A stretch of DNA of 64,000 nt, from positions 1-64,000 of the forward strand of contig SFNY01000002.1 in assembly GCA_004554085.1 (NCBI GenBank). Reading direction: 5' to 3'. The notes under the pieces are model-generated. The model searched no databases. It was not told the DNA's origin and saw nothing but the letters and a program-made list of their open reading frames with translations. This document shows, piece after piece, positions 17,783 through 26,382 of the stretch. Source of the DNA: Clostridiales bacterium. GTDB lineage: Bacteria; Bacillota; Clostridia; Christensenellales; Aristaeellaceae. Within the stretch, counting starts at the first letter, position 1; the number at the start of each line of letters is the position of its first letter. Made by a program: the position numbers and the translations under genes.

Positions 17783-19828
17783 ATGCCGATTCGCATACTG
17801 GACGCGGCCACGGTGGGCCGGATTGCCGCCGGCGAGGTGGTGGAGCGCCCCAGCTCGGTGGTCAAGGAGCTGATCGAGAACGCGCTGGACGCGGGCGCGA
17901 CCTCCATCACGGTGGAGGTGAAGGGCGGCGGCATCGACTACCTGCGCGTCACGGATAACGGCTGCGGCATCGAGCCGGGTCAGGTGCGCCTGGCCTTTGA
18001 AAACCACGCAACCTCGAAGCTCCAGCGCGCGGAGCAGCTGGACGACATTCGCACACTGGGTTTTCGCGGCGAGGCGCTGCCGTCTATCGCGGCGGTCTCC
18101 AAGATCGAGATGACCACCCGCGCTAAGGGTCAGGAGAGCGGCGTACGCCTGCGCATGGAGGGCGGCAAGAACCCGCAGGTGCAGGAGACGGGCTGTCCCC
18201 AGGGTACCACGCTGGTGATGCGGGAGCTCTTCTTCAACGTTCCGGTGAGGAGGGCGTTTCTGAAGAAGCCCTCCTATGAAGGCGGACTGGTCAGCGACGC
18301 GGTTTCGCGCATGCTGCTGGGCAATCCGGGGGTCTCCATGCGCTTCATCAGCGGTGGAAACACGCTCTACCACAGCTTCGGCGACGGCAAGCTGCGCCAC
18401 GCGGTGTTCGCAGCATACGGACGCGAGGCGGCGGAGAAGATGGTGGAGGTGGACGCAAGCGAGGGCGGCGCGCGCATCTACGGCCTGATCGGCGTGGGTG
18501 AGCTTGCCAAGGCCACGCGCTCCCACCAGCTCTTCTTCATCAACGGGCGCTCGGTGCGCTGTCCCATGCTGACGAGGGTGCTGGAGCAGGTCTGCCGCAG
18601 CCGCGTGACCATCGGCATGTACCCCATGTGCGTGCTGAATCTGGTGATTCCGGCGGGATCGGTGGATGTGAACGTGCACCCCAACAAGCTGGAGGTGCGC
18701 TTCCGGGACGAGGAAATGATGCGCGGAGCCTGCGAACGGCTGCTGAGCACCGCCTTCGCCGGGGAGCGCGTGCTTCAGATGGAGCGCGAAACGGCGCCTG
18801 CACAGCGCGTGGAGCGACGCGCAGAGATGCGGGAGCTTCCGCTGGCGGTGGCAACGAAGGCCGCGCCCGAAGCGGCAAAGCCTGCACCTGAAGCGGGCGC
18901 GCAGCCGTCTGCATCAAACGCGATCTCCGAACCTGCGAAGCCCGCAGCAGTAACGCAGCCACAGGAGCCTGCAAAAGCCGCCATCCCGAAGCCCCCCAAG
19001 CCCGAGCAGACCCGCATGGAGCTGCGCACGGGCGCGCGTCCCGGCGTGCTCCGGGAGCAGCCGAACGTGCTGGACAAGCGGGAGATCAGGACGGTGACGC
19101 TGCCGCAGCGTCCGCTGTCCATGGAGCCAGCTCCCGTAAAGCGCGAACAGGCACCGCAGCCCGCATCTCCAAAACTGTCCGTCAGTGACGCACAAGCTCC
19201 CGCGCCGCGGATCGAGCCTGCAAGGCCTGCGGAGGCCCCCGCATCCGCGCCGGAGGAGACGCCCTTCCGGATCATCGGCGTTGCGTTCAGAACCTACATC
19301 CTGGTGGAGTGCGGGGATACGCTCTTGCTGATCGACCAGCACGCGGCCCACGAGCGCCTGCAATACGAGAAGCTGATGGCGCGGGCCAGCGAAGGAACCG
19401 CGTCCCAGCAGCTGCTCGCTCCCATCGTGATCCACCTGTCGGCCCGGGAGATGGCGGTGATCAGCGACAACCTTGCGCTGCTTGCGGAGGCGGGCTACGA
19501 GGTGGAGCCCTTCGGCGAGATGGACATCCGCGTGCGCGCGGTGCCCTTTGTGATGGGCAAGGCGGAGGTTCGACCGCTGTTCCTGGAGATGATTCAGTCG
19601 CTGAACCAGCTCAAGGCCGCCACGGTTGACGCGCGCCGCAGCGAAATCATGCAGATGGCCTGCAAGAGCGCCGTGAAGGCGGGAGACAGCCTCTCCGACT
19701 CGGAGATCTCCGCGCTGATTGCGGACATGCAGAAGACCGGCGCGCCGCCCACCTGTCCCCACGGACGGCCCGTGGTCAAGACGCTCACGAAGCGGGACCT
19801 GGAAAAGATGTTCAAGCGCATCCAGTAG
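17783..19828 (+). CDS. mutL: DNA mismatch repair protein MutL (endonuclease type)
   Basis: MutL couples mismatch recognition to strand incision. The 681-residue protein has the GHKL ATPase N-terminal region (ELIENALDAGA, DNGCGI, TLGFRGEAL), a long low-complexity linker rich in proline and alanine (about 335-490), and a C-terminal dimerisation domain. The metal-binding endonuclease motif DQHA(x)2E(x)4E is intact from D518 (DQHAAHERLQYE), and the late CPHGRP motif is present too. So this MutL should nick DNA itself, as in bacteria without MutH. The ATG follows GGGAGGA. miaA begins eight bases downstream. Confidence 0.95.
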   Translation: MPIRILDAATVGRIAAGEVVERPSSVVKELIENALDAGATSITVEVKGGGIDYLRVTDNGCGIEPGQVRLAFENHATSKLQRAEQLDDIRTLGFRGEALPSIAAVSKIEMTTRAKGQESGVRLRMEGGKNPQVQETGCPQGTTLVMRELFFNVPVRRAFLKKPSYEGGLVSDAVSRMLLGNPGVSMRFISGGNTLYHSFGDGKLRHAVFAAYGREAAEKMVEVDASEGGARIYGLIGVGELAKATRSHQLFFINGRSVRCPMLTRVLEQVCRSRVTIGMYPMCVLNLVIPAGSVDVNVHPNKLEVRFRDEEMMRGACERLLSTAFAGERVLQMERETAPAQRVERRAEMRELPLAVATKAAPEAAKPAPEAGAQPSASNAISEPAKPAAVTQPQEPAKAAIPKPPKPEQTRMELRTGARPGVLREQPNVLDKREIRTVTLPQRPLSMEPAPVKREQAPQPASPKLSVSDAQAPAPRIEPARPAEAPASAPEETPFRIIGVAFRTYILVECGDTLLLIDQHAAHERLQYEKLMARASEGTASQQLLAPIVIHLSAREMAVISDNLALLAEAGYEVEPFGEMDIRVRAVPFVMGKAEVRPLFLEMIQSLNQLKAATVDARRSEIMQMACKSAVKAGDSLSDSEISALIADMQKTGAPPTCPHGRPVVKTLTKRDLEKMFKRIQ

Positions 19829-19835
19829 GAGCAGT

Positions 19836-20768
19836 ATGAAGCCTGAATTGATTGTGATCGCCGGGCCCACCGCGTCCGGCAAGACGGCCTGCGCGGTGGA
19901 GCTGTGCGGGCGCATCGGCGGGGAGGTCATCTCCGCCGATTCCATGCAGATCTACCGCGGTATGGACGTGCTCAGCGCCAAGCCCACGGAAGCGGAGATG
20001 CGGGGAATTCCCCACCACATGATCGGAATTGCCGACCCTGCGGAAAAGTTCTCCGCATCGCGCTACCGGGACATGGCGAAGCGCGCCATCGCGGACGTGC
20101 ACGCGCGGGGCAGGCGCGCGGTGCTCTGCGGGGGTACGGGACTGTACATCAACGCCGTGACCCGGCCCATGGAATTCTCCGAGAAGTGCGACGAGGCGCT
20201 GCGAAAGGAGCTGTTAACCATCGTGGACGCACCCGGCGGGCGACGCAAGCTGCACGACATGCTGCGCGAAATTGATCCCGAGGCGGCGGAGAAGCTGCAC
20301 GAGAACGACGTGCGGCGCGTGAGTCGGGCCATCGAGGTCTACCGTCTGACCGGGCGCACCCAGAGTGCGCAGGCCCGACTGGATGCGCAGCGGGAGGGCG
20401 AGTACGACGAGACGCTGTTCGTGCTGCGCTGGCCCCGGGAGGAACTGTACCGGCGCATCGACGCGCGGGTGGACGAAATGCTGCAAAACGGGCTGGTGGA
20501 GGAGGTGCGCACGCTGCGCGCGGACGAGCGCAGCCATCCCACGGCGCTGCAGGCCATCGGCTACAAGGAGATCGCGGCGGCGCTGGACGGGAAACTCAGC
20601 ATGGACGAGGCGGTGGCGCTGGTGAAGCAGCTCTCCCGCAACTACGCAAAGAAGCAGATGACCTGGTTCCAGCGGGATCCCCGCGCGGTGTGGATCGACG
20701 CGCAGGGCAGGACGGCGGCGCAGCTCGCGGACGAGATCTGCGCACATCTGGAATCGAAGAATGTATAA
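19836..20768 (+). CDS. miaA: tRNA dimethylallyltransferase MiaA
   Basis: MiaA transfers the dimethylallyl group to A37 of tRNAs reading U-starting codons, the substrate that MiaB then modifies. The 310-residue protein has the P-loop GPTASGKT (10-17), the SADSMQIYRGMD motif with the catalytic aspartate, GGTGLYI, and the QAIGYKEI and RNYAKKQMTWF motifs that bind tRNA. The ATG at 19836 has an AGGAG site; the longer upstream frame lies inside mutL. Having miaB and miaA in the same operon fits one tRNA modification pathway. Confidence 0.95.
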   Translation: MKPELIVIAGPTASGKTACAVELCGRIGGEVISADSMQIYRGMDVLSAKPTEAEMRGIPHHMIGIADPAEKFSASRYRDMAKRAIADVHARGRRAVLCGGTGLYINAVTRPMEFSEKCDEALRKELLTIVDAPGGRRKLHDMLREIDPEAAEKLHENDVRRVSRAIEVYRLTGRTQSAQARLDAQREGEYDETLFVLRWPREELYRRIDARVDEMLQNGLVEEVRTLRADERSHPTALQAIGYKEIAAALDGKLSMDEAVALVKQLSRNYAKKQMTWFQRDPRAVWIDAQGRTAAQLADEICAHLESKNV

Positions 20769-20785
20769 ATCCGGAGGATAAGACA

Positions 20786-22057
20786 ATGTACAATGCACAG
20801 ATGCCGGAGGTTACCCCGGCGGTGGAGGCGCTGATTGCGCGCGCGGAGGCGGACTGCGCCGCGGCGTTTCACAGGATGGACGAAATCGAGGTGGCCAACA
20901 CCCGCAAGGTGATCGCCGCGATGCAGAAGCACCGGGTCTCGGCGCGCCACTTCGCGCCCACCACGGGCTACGGCTACGATGACATCGGCCGCGACACCCT
21001 GGGCGAGCTGATCGCCGATGCGCTGGGCACGGAGTGCGCGCTGGTGCGCCCGCAGATCGCCTCGGGCACCCATGCGCTGGCGCTGTGCCTCTACGGCATC
21101 CTGCGCCCCGGCGACGTGATGCTCTCCGGTGCGGGCAAGCCCTACGACACCATGGAGGAGGTCATCGGCATCGCGGGCGAGCCCGGCTGCGGCAGCCTGA
21201 AGGACTTCGGCGTGGCCTATAAGCAGGTGGAACTGAAGGATGGACGGGAGATCGACATTGAGGGCATCGTCAAGGCGCTGGCCCCCGAGGTGAAGCTGGT
21301 GCTCTTACAGCGCAGCCGCGGCTACGACTGGCGGCCCTCGCTGTCCGTCGCGGAGCTGAACGCCGCCATCGATGCGATTCACGCCGCCAAGCCGGACGTG
21401 TGCGTGATGGTGGACAACTGCTACGGCGAGTTCACCAACCCCGAGGAGCCTCGCGCCGACCTGATGGCGGGTTCGCTGATCAAGAACCCCGGCGGCGGCA
21501 TCGCGCCCACCGGCGGCTACATCGCGGGCAGGAAGCGCTTCGTGGAGCTGGTGTCCTACCGCCTGACTTCGCCGGGCATCGGCGCGGAGGTCGGCTCCTA
21601 TGCGGGCAGCTATCAGCCCTTCTATCAGGGACTGTTCCAGGCGCCCCACACCGTGGCGCAGGCGGTCAAGAGCGCAATCCTGGCCTCCCGCGTGTTCGAG
21701 CTGCTGGGCTTTGAGGTCAATCCCCGCTTCGACGATCCCCGCAACGACATCATCGAGGCCATTCGCTTCGGCGCGCCGGAGAAGCTGATTCGCTTCATTC
21801 AGTCGATTCAGTTCTGCTCCCCGGTGGATGCGGAGGCCGTGCCGGAGCCCTGGGCCATGCCGGGCTATCAGGACCCGGTGATCATGGCGGCGGGCACCTT
21901 CGTCTCGGGCGCATCCGTGGAGCTGAGCGCCGACGCGCCGGTGCGCGAACCCTACATCGCCTACCTTCAGGGCGCGCTGACCTACGCCCACGGTCGCATT
22001 GCCATCGCAGGCGCGGTGCAGCTGCTGGTCAACGAGGGATTGATCGAAATCAAATAG
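20786..22057 (+). CDS. YnbB-type PLP-dependent enzyme (aluminium resistance/methionine gamma-lyase family)
   Basis: This 423-residue fold-type I PLP protein belongs to the YnbB group, often labelled aluminium resistance protein or methionine gamma-lyase-like. The PLP lysine is probably in the SLIKNPGGGIAPTGGYIAG stretch; RPQIASGTHALAL is the usual co-factor-binding strand. The exact reaction is unproven for the group. A GGAGGA ribosome site lies seven bases before the ATG. Its position after miaA is conserved in many Firmicutes. It is the last gene of the run and is followed by strong hairpins. Confidence 0.85.
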   Translation: MYNAQMPEVTPAVEALIARAEADCAAAFHRMDEIEVANTRKVIAAMQKHRVSARHFAPTTGYGYDDIGRDTLGELIADALGTECALVRPQIASGTHALALCLYGILRPGDVMLSGAGKPYDTMEEVIGIAGEPGCGSLKDFGVAYKQVELKDGREIDIEGIVKALAPEVKLVLLQRSRGYDWRPSLSVAELNAAIDAIHAAKPDVCVMVDNCYGEFTNPEEPRADLMAGSLIKNPGGGIAPTGGYIAGRKRFVELVSYRLTSPGIGAEVGSYAGSYQPFYQGLFQAPHTVAQAVKSAILASRVFELLGFEVNPRFDDPRNDIIEAIRFGAPEKLIRFIQSIQFCSPVDAEAVPEPWAMPGYQDPVIMAAGTFVSGASVELSADAPVREPYIAYLQGALTYAHGRIAIAGAVQLLVNEGLIEIK

Positions 22058-22066
22058 AATTGAACG

Positions 22067-22163
22067 GACTGTCTCAAAACGAAAATGTAGGGTGGGATGC
22101 CTTCATCCCGCCGCATACAATTGTAAGACCGTCCCAAAACGATTGTGTCGTTTTGGGACGGTC
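22067..22163. repeat. Repeat-bearing intergenic element with terminator hairpin
   Basis: A 16-mer GACTGTCTCAAAACGA at 22067-22082 is repeated with two or three changes as GACCGTCCCAAAACGA at 22127-22142, which is then followed by its exact inverted copy at 22148-22163. The last pair makes a 16-bp stem with a five-base loop. Between lies a second hairpin (22091-22112). The layout looks like a small palindromic interspersed repeat used as a bidirectional terminator between convergent operons. Confidence 0.6.
22127..22163. terminator. 16-bp stem terminator between ynbB-like gene and methyltransferase
   Basis: Arms 22127-22142 and 22148-22163 are exact complements with TTGTG loop; each flank carries some T or A. 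It separates two convergent genes. Confidence 0.75.
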
Positions 22164-22173
22164 TCGTTTGATT

Positions 22174-22923
22174 TCAGGGCTTGACCGCACGTGTGGCGAC
22201 GTAGGTCGGCACGTGGAACTCGTGCAGCCGGCCTTCGCCGTTGGTGTCCTCGTAGAGTCCGGTCAATAGGAAGCCCGCCTCCAGCTGGCCGCCGATCTGT
22301 TCCTCCAGCGTGTGGGAGAACTGCACGCCGCTGTCCGTGGCCTCCAGCTGGGCCATCTGCTCCGGGTTCGCCAGCGGATCAAAGGGCAGGGGATTGTTGA
22401 GCATGCGCTCGTCGTCGTCAAAGATGTAGTTCATGCCGTTGTCCAGCCCCGCCAGCAGCGCGCCGCCGGAGCGCAGCAGGCGGAAGCACTCCCGCCAGAT
22501 GGGCCGAACCTCGCGCACGTAGCAGCTGGACACCGGATGGAAAATCAGGTCAAACTCACCGTCCTCAAAGGGCAGGGGCTTGCTCATGTCCGCGCGCACG
22601 ATGCGGATGTCATAGCCCTCGCGCTGCGATACCATGCGCTCGCTCTCCAGCTGCTTTTCGGAGTAGTCCAGCACCGTGCAATCCGCGCCCAGAGCCGCAA
22701 AGATGGGCATTTGCTGTCCGCCGCCGCTGGCAAGTCCCAGCACGCGCTTGCCTCTGAGCTCGCCGAACCAGGCGTGGGGAACGGTTTTCGTGGGGGTCAG
22801 CAGCACGTCCCACTGACCGCGCTGCGCCGCCTGATAGATTTCGTGGGAGATGGGCGTGCCCCACTCCCAGCCCGCCTCGATCCAGCGATCGATGGTGCGG
22901 GCGTTGATGTCCTGATAGTTCAT
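22174..22923 (-). CDS. Class I SAM-dependent methyltransferase
   Basis: This 249-residue protein has the Rossmann methyltransferase motif I as VLGLASGGGQQMPIFAALG (split about residue 62), the acidic end of strand 2 in CTVLDYSEKQL, the motif D-like RADMSKPLPF, and a CFRLLRSGGAL motif. The substrate is unknown; small-molecule O- or N-methylation is likely for this group. It has a GAGGAGG ribosome site and starts 11 bp after the lexA stop, so it is probably transcribed with lexA and induced by DNA damage. That link is inference from position only. Confidence 0.85.
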   Translation of the reverse strand: MNYQDINARTIDRWIEAGWEWGTPISHEIYQAAQRGQWDVLLTPTKTVPHAWFGELRGKRVLGLASGGGQQMPIFAALGADCTVLDYSEKQLESERMVSQREGYDIRIVRADMSKPLPFEDGEFDLIFHPVSSCYVREVRPIWRECFRLLRSGGALLAGLDNGMNYIFDDDERMLNNPLPFDPLANPEQMAQLEATDSGVQFSHTLEEQIGGQLEAGFLLTGLYEDTNGEGRLHEFHVPTYVATRAVKP

Positions 22924-22934
22924 ATGTATCCTCC

Positions 22935-23531
22935 TCAGAATTGCCGGAACAGCGCAACGACCTTGCCCAGAACCTGGGCGCTGTCGGCGTAGATCGGCTC
23001 CATGTAGCGGTTTTCCGGCTGCAAACGCACCCGGTTTTCCTCGAAGAAGATGCGCTTGACGGTGGCCTCGTCCTCGATCATGGCCACCACCACCTCACCG
23101 TTTTCGGCATTGTCCTGCTGGCGCACCACGATGATGTCGCCGTCCAGGATGCCGATCTCGATCATGCTCTCGCCCTGCACCCGCAGGCAGAACAGCTCGT
23201 CATGCCCGACCATGTTCTGGGGCAGGGTGAGGTAGTCCTCGATGTTCTCGATGGCCAGAATCGGCAGGCCCGCCGTGACCTTGCCCACCAGCGGCACGCT
23301 GCGGCCCCGGGACACGCTGTTGTCCAGCACCTCCAGCGCGCGGGGCTTGGTGGAATCCCGGCGGATCAGGCCGCGCTTCTCCAGATTGTTCAGGTGGGCG
23401 TGCACCGTGGAGGTGGATTTCAGCCCCACCGCCGCGCAGATCTCCCGCACCGACGGGGGATAGCCCTTCTCCTCGATCTCCCTGCGTATGAAGTCCAGTA
23501 TCTTCTGTTGGTTTTCCTCCGATGCGCGCAT
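22935..23531 (-). CDS. lexA: LexA SOS repressor
   Basis: LexA represses DNA-damage genes and is inactivated by RecA-stimulated self-cleavage. The 198-residue protein has a winged helix-turn-helix N-terminus (about 1-65; YPPSVREICAAVGL and KSTSTVHAHL), the A87-G88 cleavage bond (VTAGLP), and the Ser-Lys dyad S122 (QGESM) and K159 (EATVKR). The ATG at 23531 sits just after a GGAGGTGAG site; upstream ATGs in the frame lack one. Its promoter carries a perfect SOS box, so it is autoregulated. The division cluster starts divergently from the same intergenic region. Confidence 0.96.
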   Translation of the reverse strand: MRASEENQQKILDFIRREIEEKGYPPSVREICAAVGLKSTSTVHAHLNNLEKRGLIRRDSTKPRALEVLDNSVSRGRSVPLVGKVTAGLPILAIENIEDYLTLPQNMVGHDELFCLRVQGESMIEIGILDGDIIVVRQQDNAENGEVVVAMIEDEATVKRIFFEENRVRLQPENRYMEPIYADSAQVLGKVVALFRQF

Positions 23532-23560
23532 GCGCCTCACCTCCATCCTGTAATGAATCC

Positions 23561-23589
23561 AGTATACCATAATTCTTCCACAAATGCAA
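23561..23589 (-). promoter_or_regulatory. lexA promoter
   Basis: Minus strand TTGCAT (23584-23589), a 17-bp spacer and TATACT (23561-23566). The -35 overlaps the SOS box. Confidence 0.75.
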
Positions 23590-23600
23590 ACGTTTGTTCG
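23587..23600. promoter_or_regulatory. LexA operator (SOS box) of lexA
   Basis: CGAACAAACGTTTG on the minus strand fits the Gram-positive consensus CGAACRNRYGTTYG at every position and overlaps the lexA -35, so LexA would block its own promoter. Confidence 0.9.
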
Positions 23601-23701
23601 GTATTTGTCCAGGAATCTGAGCTTTTTTAACAACAAACTGTGACAGAGTTCTTAATTCGTATGAAAAGAGTGTCAAATATCGATTCAGAAACGGGAGCTT
23701 A

Positions 23702-23710
23702 TGCTATACT
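23702..23710 (+). promoter_or_regulatory. Extended -10 for the division cluster
   Basis: TGC followed by TATACT (23705-23710), about 120 bp before ftsL; no good -35 is visible at the right distance. It lies in the 298-bp divergent region between lexA and ftsL. Confidence 0.4.
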
Positions 23711-23829
23711 GTTTTTGAAGCGCGCATTGCAAATGTTTCAGAATGAAGCGGAAATTCGCCGCATAGATAGTCTGCGGAACCTGCGCCGCCGCTGAGCGCG
23801 GCAGTCTGACATGACGGAGGCGAGTGAAG

Positions 23830-24216
23830 ATGCATGTGCGCGATGCAGCCGCGCGGCGGCGCTATGGAAACCGGCCATGGATCGCATTGACGGCAGCCGT
23901 GCTGTTTGCGGGGCTGTTTTTGCAGATCACGATGCTCTCGCGGGTATCCTCGGTCAGCAAGCGCGCATCGGCGCTGGAGCGTGAGACCGCCCGCCTGAAC
24001 CGCGAGGCTGTCAATCTGGAATTGCGGATCAACGAGTTTCACAATCTGGACAGGATCGCAGTGCGTGCGCAGGAAATGGGCATGGTGCAGCCCGACGAGA
24101 GCCAGATTCGCGCGGTGCGCGTGGAAGTGACAGATGCAGATACGTCCACCCAGGCTGCCGGAGCTTCCGGTGAAGAGAAGCTTCCGAACGAAGATTTTCC
24201 GGGCGGGGAGGGATGA
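23830..24216 (+). CDS. ftsL: FtsL/DivIC-like septum protein
   Basis: This 128-residue bitopic membrane protein has a short basic cytoplasmic start, one membrane span (about 16-35, ALTAAVLFAGLFLQITML) and an outer coiled coil with regular heptads (about 36-80), ending in an acidic tail. Sequence alone does not separate FtsL from other small coiled-coil septum proteins, but its place directly before the division PBP is the standard ftsL position. The ATG at 23830 is nine bases after GGAGG; a GTG six bases earlier is too close. Its stop overlaps the PBP start (ATGA). Confidence 0.78.
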   Translation: MHVRDAAARRRYGNRPWIALTAAVLFAGLFLQITMLSRVSSVSKRASALERETARLNREAVNLELRINEFHNLDRIAVRAQEMGMVQPDESQIRAVRVEVTDADTSTQAAGASGEEKLPNEDFPGGEG

Positions 24217-26342
24217 GTATGGTTCTCACCGGGCCGGTCATCCGTCGCCGCCTTGCCCTGCTGATGGCGATCTTCCTTGTATTGTTTCTGCTGCTGGGCG
24301 GACGGCTGTTCCAGTTGCAGATATTGAAAGCGGAGGAATTGCAGCTGCGCGCCCAGTCCCAGTGGACCAGCGAGAGCACGATTCAGCCCACCCGGGGCCG
24401 GATCCTTGACCGCAACGGCGCGGTGCTGGCCCAGAGTGCCACGGCCTACACGCTCTCGGTCAGCCCCCGGCAGGTGCGGGACGCATCGGCGCTTGCTCAG
24501 GTATTATCGCCGATCCTGGAAATGGACGCTGCGGTCATCGAGAAAAAGGCCTCGGACACCAGCAAGGGTGGCGTGACGCTCAAGCGACAACTGGCAAGGG
24601 ACGTGGCGCAGGAGATCAAGTCGCTGATGGCGCAGGACGCGCAGGCGGAACATCCGTTGCTGACAGGCCTGTATCTGGAGGAGGAGAGCAAGAGATACTA
24701 TCCCATGGGAGAGCTAGCCTGCCAGGTGCTGGGTCTGACCACCATCGACGGCGTGGGTCAGGCGGGATTGGAGCAGTCGCTGGACAGCTATCTGTCCGGC
24801 AAGGCCGGGCGCGTGCTGGAGGAGATCGACGGCAAGGGCCGGGAGCTGGACTACTCCGCCAGCGAGTACATCGCGGCGGTGGAGGGCGGCAGCGTCACGC
24901 TGACCCTCGACGCGTCCATCCAGAGCTTCGCTGAGAAGGCGGCGCGCGAGGCGCTGTCGGTCAACAGCGCAAAGGCCGTGCGCGTGCTGGTGATGGATCC
25001 ACAGACCGGCGAGATTCTGGCCATGGTCAACAAGCCGGACTACGACCTGAACGAGCCGCCGCGGAATGATGTGGAGATGCTGACGGAGCTGATGCGCAAC
25101 CGCTGCATCACCGACGCCTACGAGCCGGGCTCCACCTTCAAGATACTCACCGCTGCCTCGGCGCTGGACAGCGGCCTGGTCACGCCAAATGAGGGCTTCT
25201 ACTGCTCCGGCTCGATCTACGTGGACGGCGGGCGCATCAAGTGCTGGGGCAGGCCCCACGAGGGCGAGACCTTTGCCCAGGCGCTGCAAAACTCCTGCAA
25301 CCCGGTATTTGTGGAGATGGGTCTGCGGCTGGGCGTGGAGCGCTTCTACGACTACATTGAGGCCTTCGGCCTGGGAAGTCCCACGGGCGTGGATCTGCGG
25401 GGCGAGGCCGGCGGCATCGTGATTCCGGAGAGCGCGTGCAAGCGCGTGGACATCGCCCGCATCGGCTTCGGTCAGTCCATCGCCGTCACGCCGTTGCAGC
25501 TGCTGACGGCGGCCTGCGCGGCGGTCAACGGCGGAAAGCTGCTTACGCCCTACATCGTCCGTGAGATCAGCGATGGCAGCGGCGAGGTGATCCAGCAGGG
25601 CCAGACCGTCGTCCGGGGGAATCCCATCTCCGAAGCGACCTCCGCAACCATGCGGGAGCTGTTGGAGAGCGTGGTGGCCGTGGGCGGCGGAAAAAACGCC
25701 GCGATTCCCGGCTACCGCATCGGCGGCAAGACGGGTACGGCCCAGGTTTACGTGGACGGCGTGGTCTCCAGCGACAAACACATCGGCTCGTTTCTGGGCT
25801 TCGCGCCCATCGACGATCCGCAGATCGCCGTGCTGGTGATCGTGGAGGAGGCGGACGTGGCCATCGACTTCGGCAGCGTCACCGCCGCGCCCTACGCAAG
25901 GGACATTCTGGAGCAGACGCTTCTGTATCTGGGAATTGCGCCCAGCACAAACGAGCCGGAGCCGGAGCAGGTGTCCGTGCCGGACGTGACCGGCATGAAC
26001 CTGACGGACGCTTCTGCGGCGGTGAAGGCCGCCGGACTGGACTGCGTGTTCGACGGAGAGGGCGGAACTGTGACAAATCAGCTGCCTGCGGCGGGCGCAA
26101 GCATGACAAAAGGCGCGCTGATGATGCTGTATGTTGACAACTTAACAGATTTGCGCAATAATAGTAGGGTTCAGGTGCCGGATGTCACGGGCCTGTCCGT
26201 GCTGGAGGCCAACCGGATCCTGCGATCCTATGGGCTCAGAATGCAAATCGAGGGCAGCGGGCTTGCGGTTTCGCAGCAGCCTGCCGCCGGGGACGAGGTC
26301 TTTCCGACCGCGTCGGTGACGGTCACATTTGAACCGCCGTGA
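24213..26342 (+). CDS. ftsI: Division-type class B penicillin-binding protein with two PASTA domains
   Basis: This transpeptidase cross-links peptidoglycan at the septum (FtsI/PBP2B) or in the spore cortex (SpoVD). The 709-residue protein has an N-terminal membrane anchor (about 10-30), a PBP dimer domain, and a transpeptidase domain with S307 (STFK), the SxN triad at S361 (SCN) and KTGT at K506. Two PASTA domains follow (about 588-645 and 655-709, each starting VPDVTG), which bind muropeptides. It sits between ftsL and murE, overlapping ftsL by four bases. As the only such gene in the cluster I take it as the division PBP, with SpoVD the main alternative. Confidence 0.9.
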   Translation: MSMVLTGPVIRRRLALLMAIFLVLFLLLGGRLFQLQILKAEELQLRAQSQWTSESTIQPTRGRILDRNGAVLAQSATAYTLSVSPRQVRDASALAQVLSPILEMDAAVIEKKASDTSKGGVTLKRQLARDVAQEIKSLMAQDAQAEHPLLTGLYLEEESKRYYPMGELACQVLGLTTIDGVGQAGLEQSLDSYLSGKAGRVLEEIDGKGRELDYSASEYIAAVEGGSVTLTLDASIQSFAEKAAREALSVNSAKAVRVLVMDPQTGEILAMVNKPDYDLNEPPRNDVEMLTELMRNRCITDAYEPGSTFKILTAASALDSGLVTPNEGFYCSGSIYVDGGRIKCWGRPHEGETFAQALQNSCNPVFVEMGLRLGVERFYDYIEAFGLGSPTGVDLRGEAGGIVIPESACKRVDIARIGFGQSIAVTPLQLLTAACAAVNGGKLLTPYIVREISDGSGEVIQQGQTVVRGNPISEATSATMRELLESVVAVGGGKNAAIPGYRIGGKTGTAQVYVDGVVSSDKHIGSFLGFAPIDDPQIAVLVIVEEADVAIDFGSVTAAPYARDILEQTLLYLGIAPSTNEPEPEQVSVPDVTGMNLTDASAAVKAAGLDCVFDGEGGTVTNQLPAAGASMTKGALMMLYVDNLTDLRNNSRVQVPDVTGLSVLEANRILRSYGLRMQIEGSGLAVSQQPAAGDEVFPTASVTVTFEPP

Positions 26343-26382
26343 CGCGCCGGAACGCCTGAAACTGATTACAGGGGGATGCCGA

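Noticed and set aside
16196..18679. 827-residue minus-strand ORF opposite mutS/mutL
   Set aside because: Antisense shadow with biased composition; both plus-strand genes have all their motifs.
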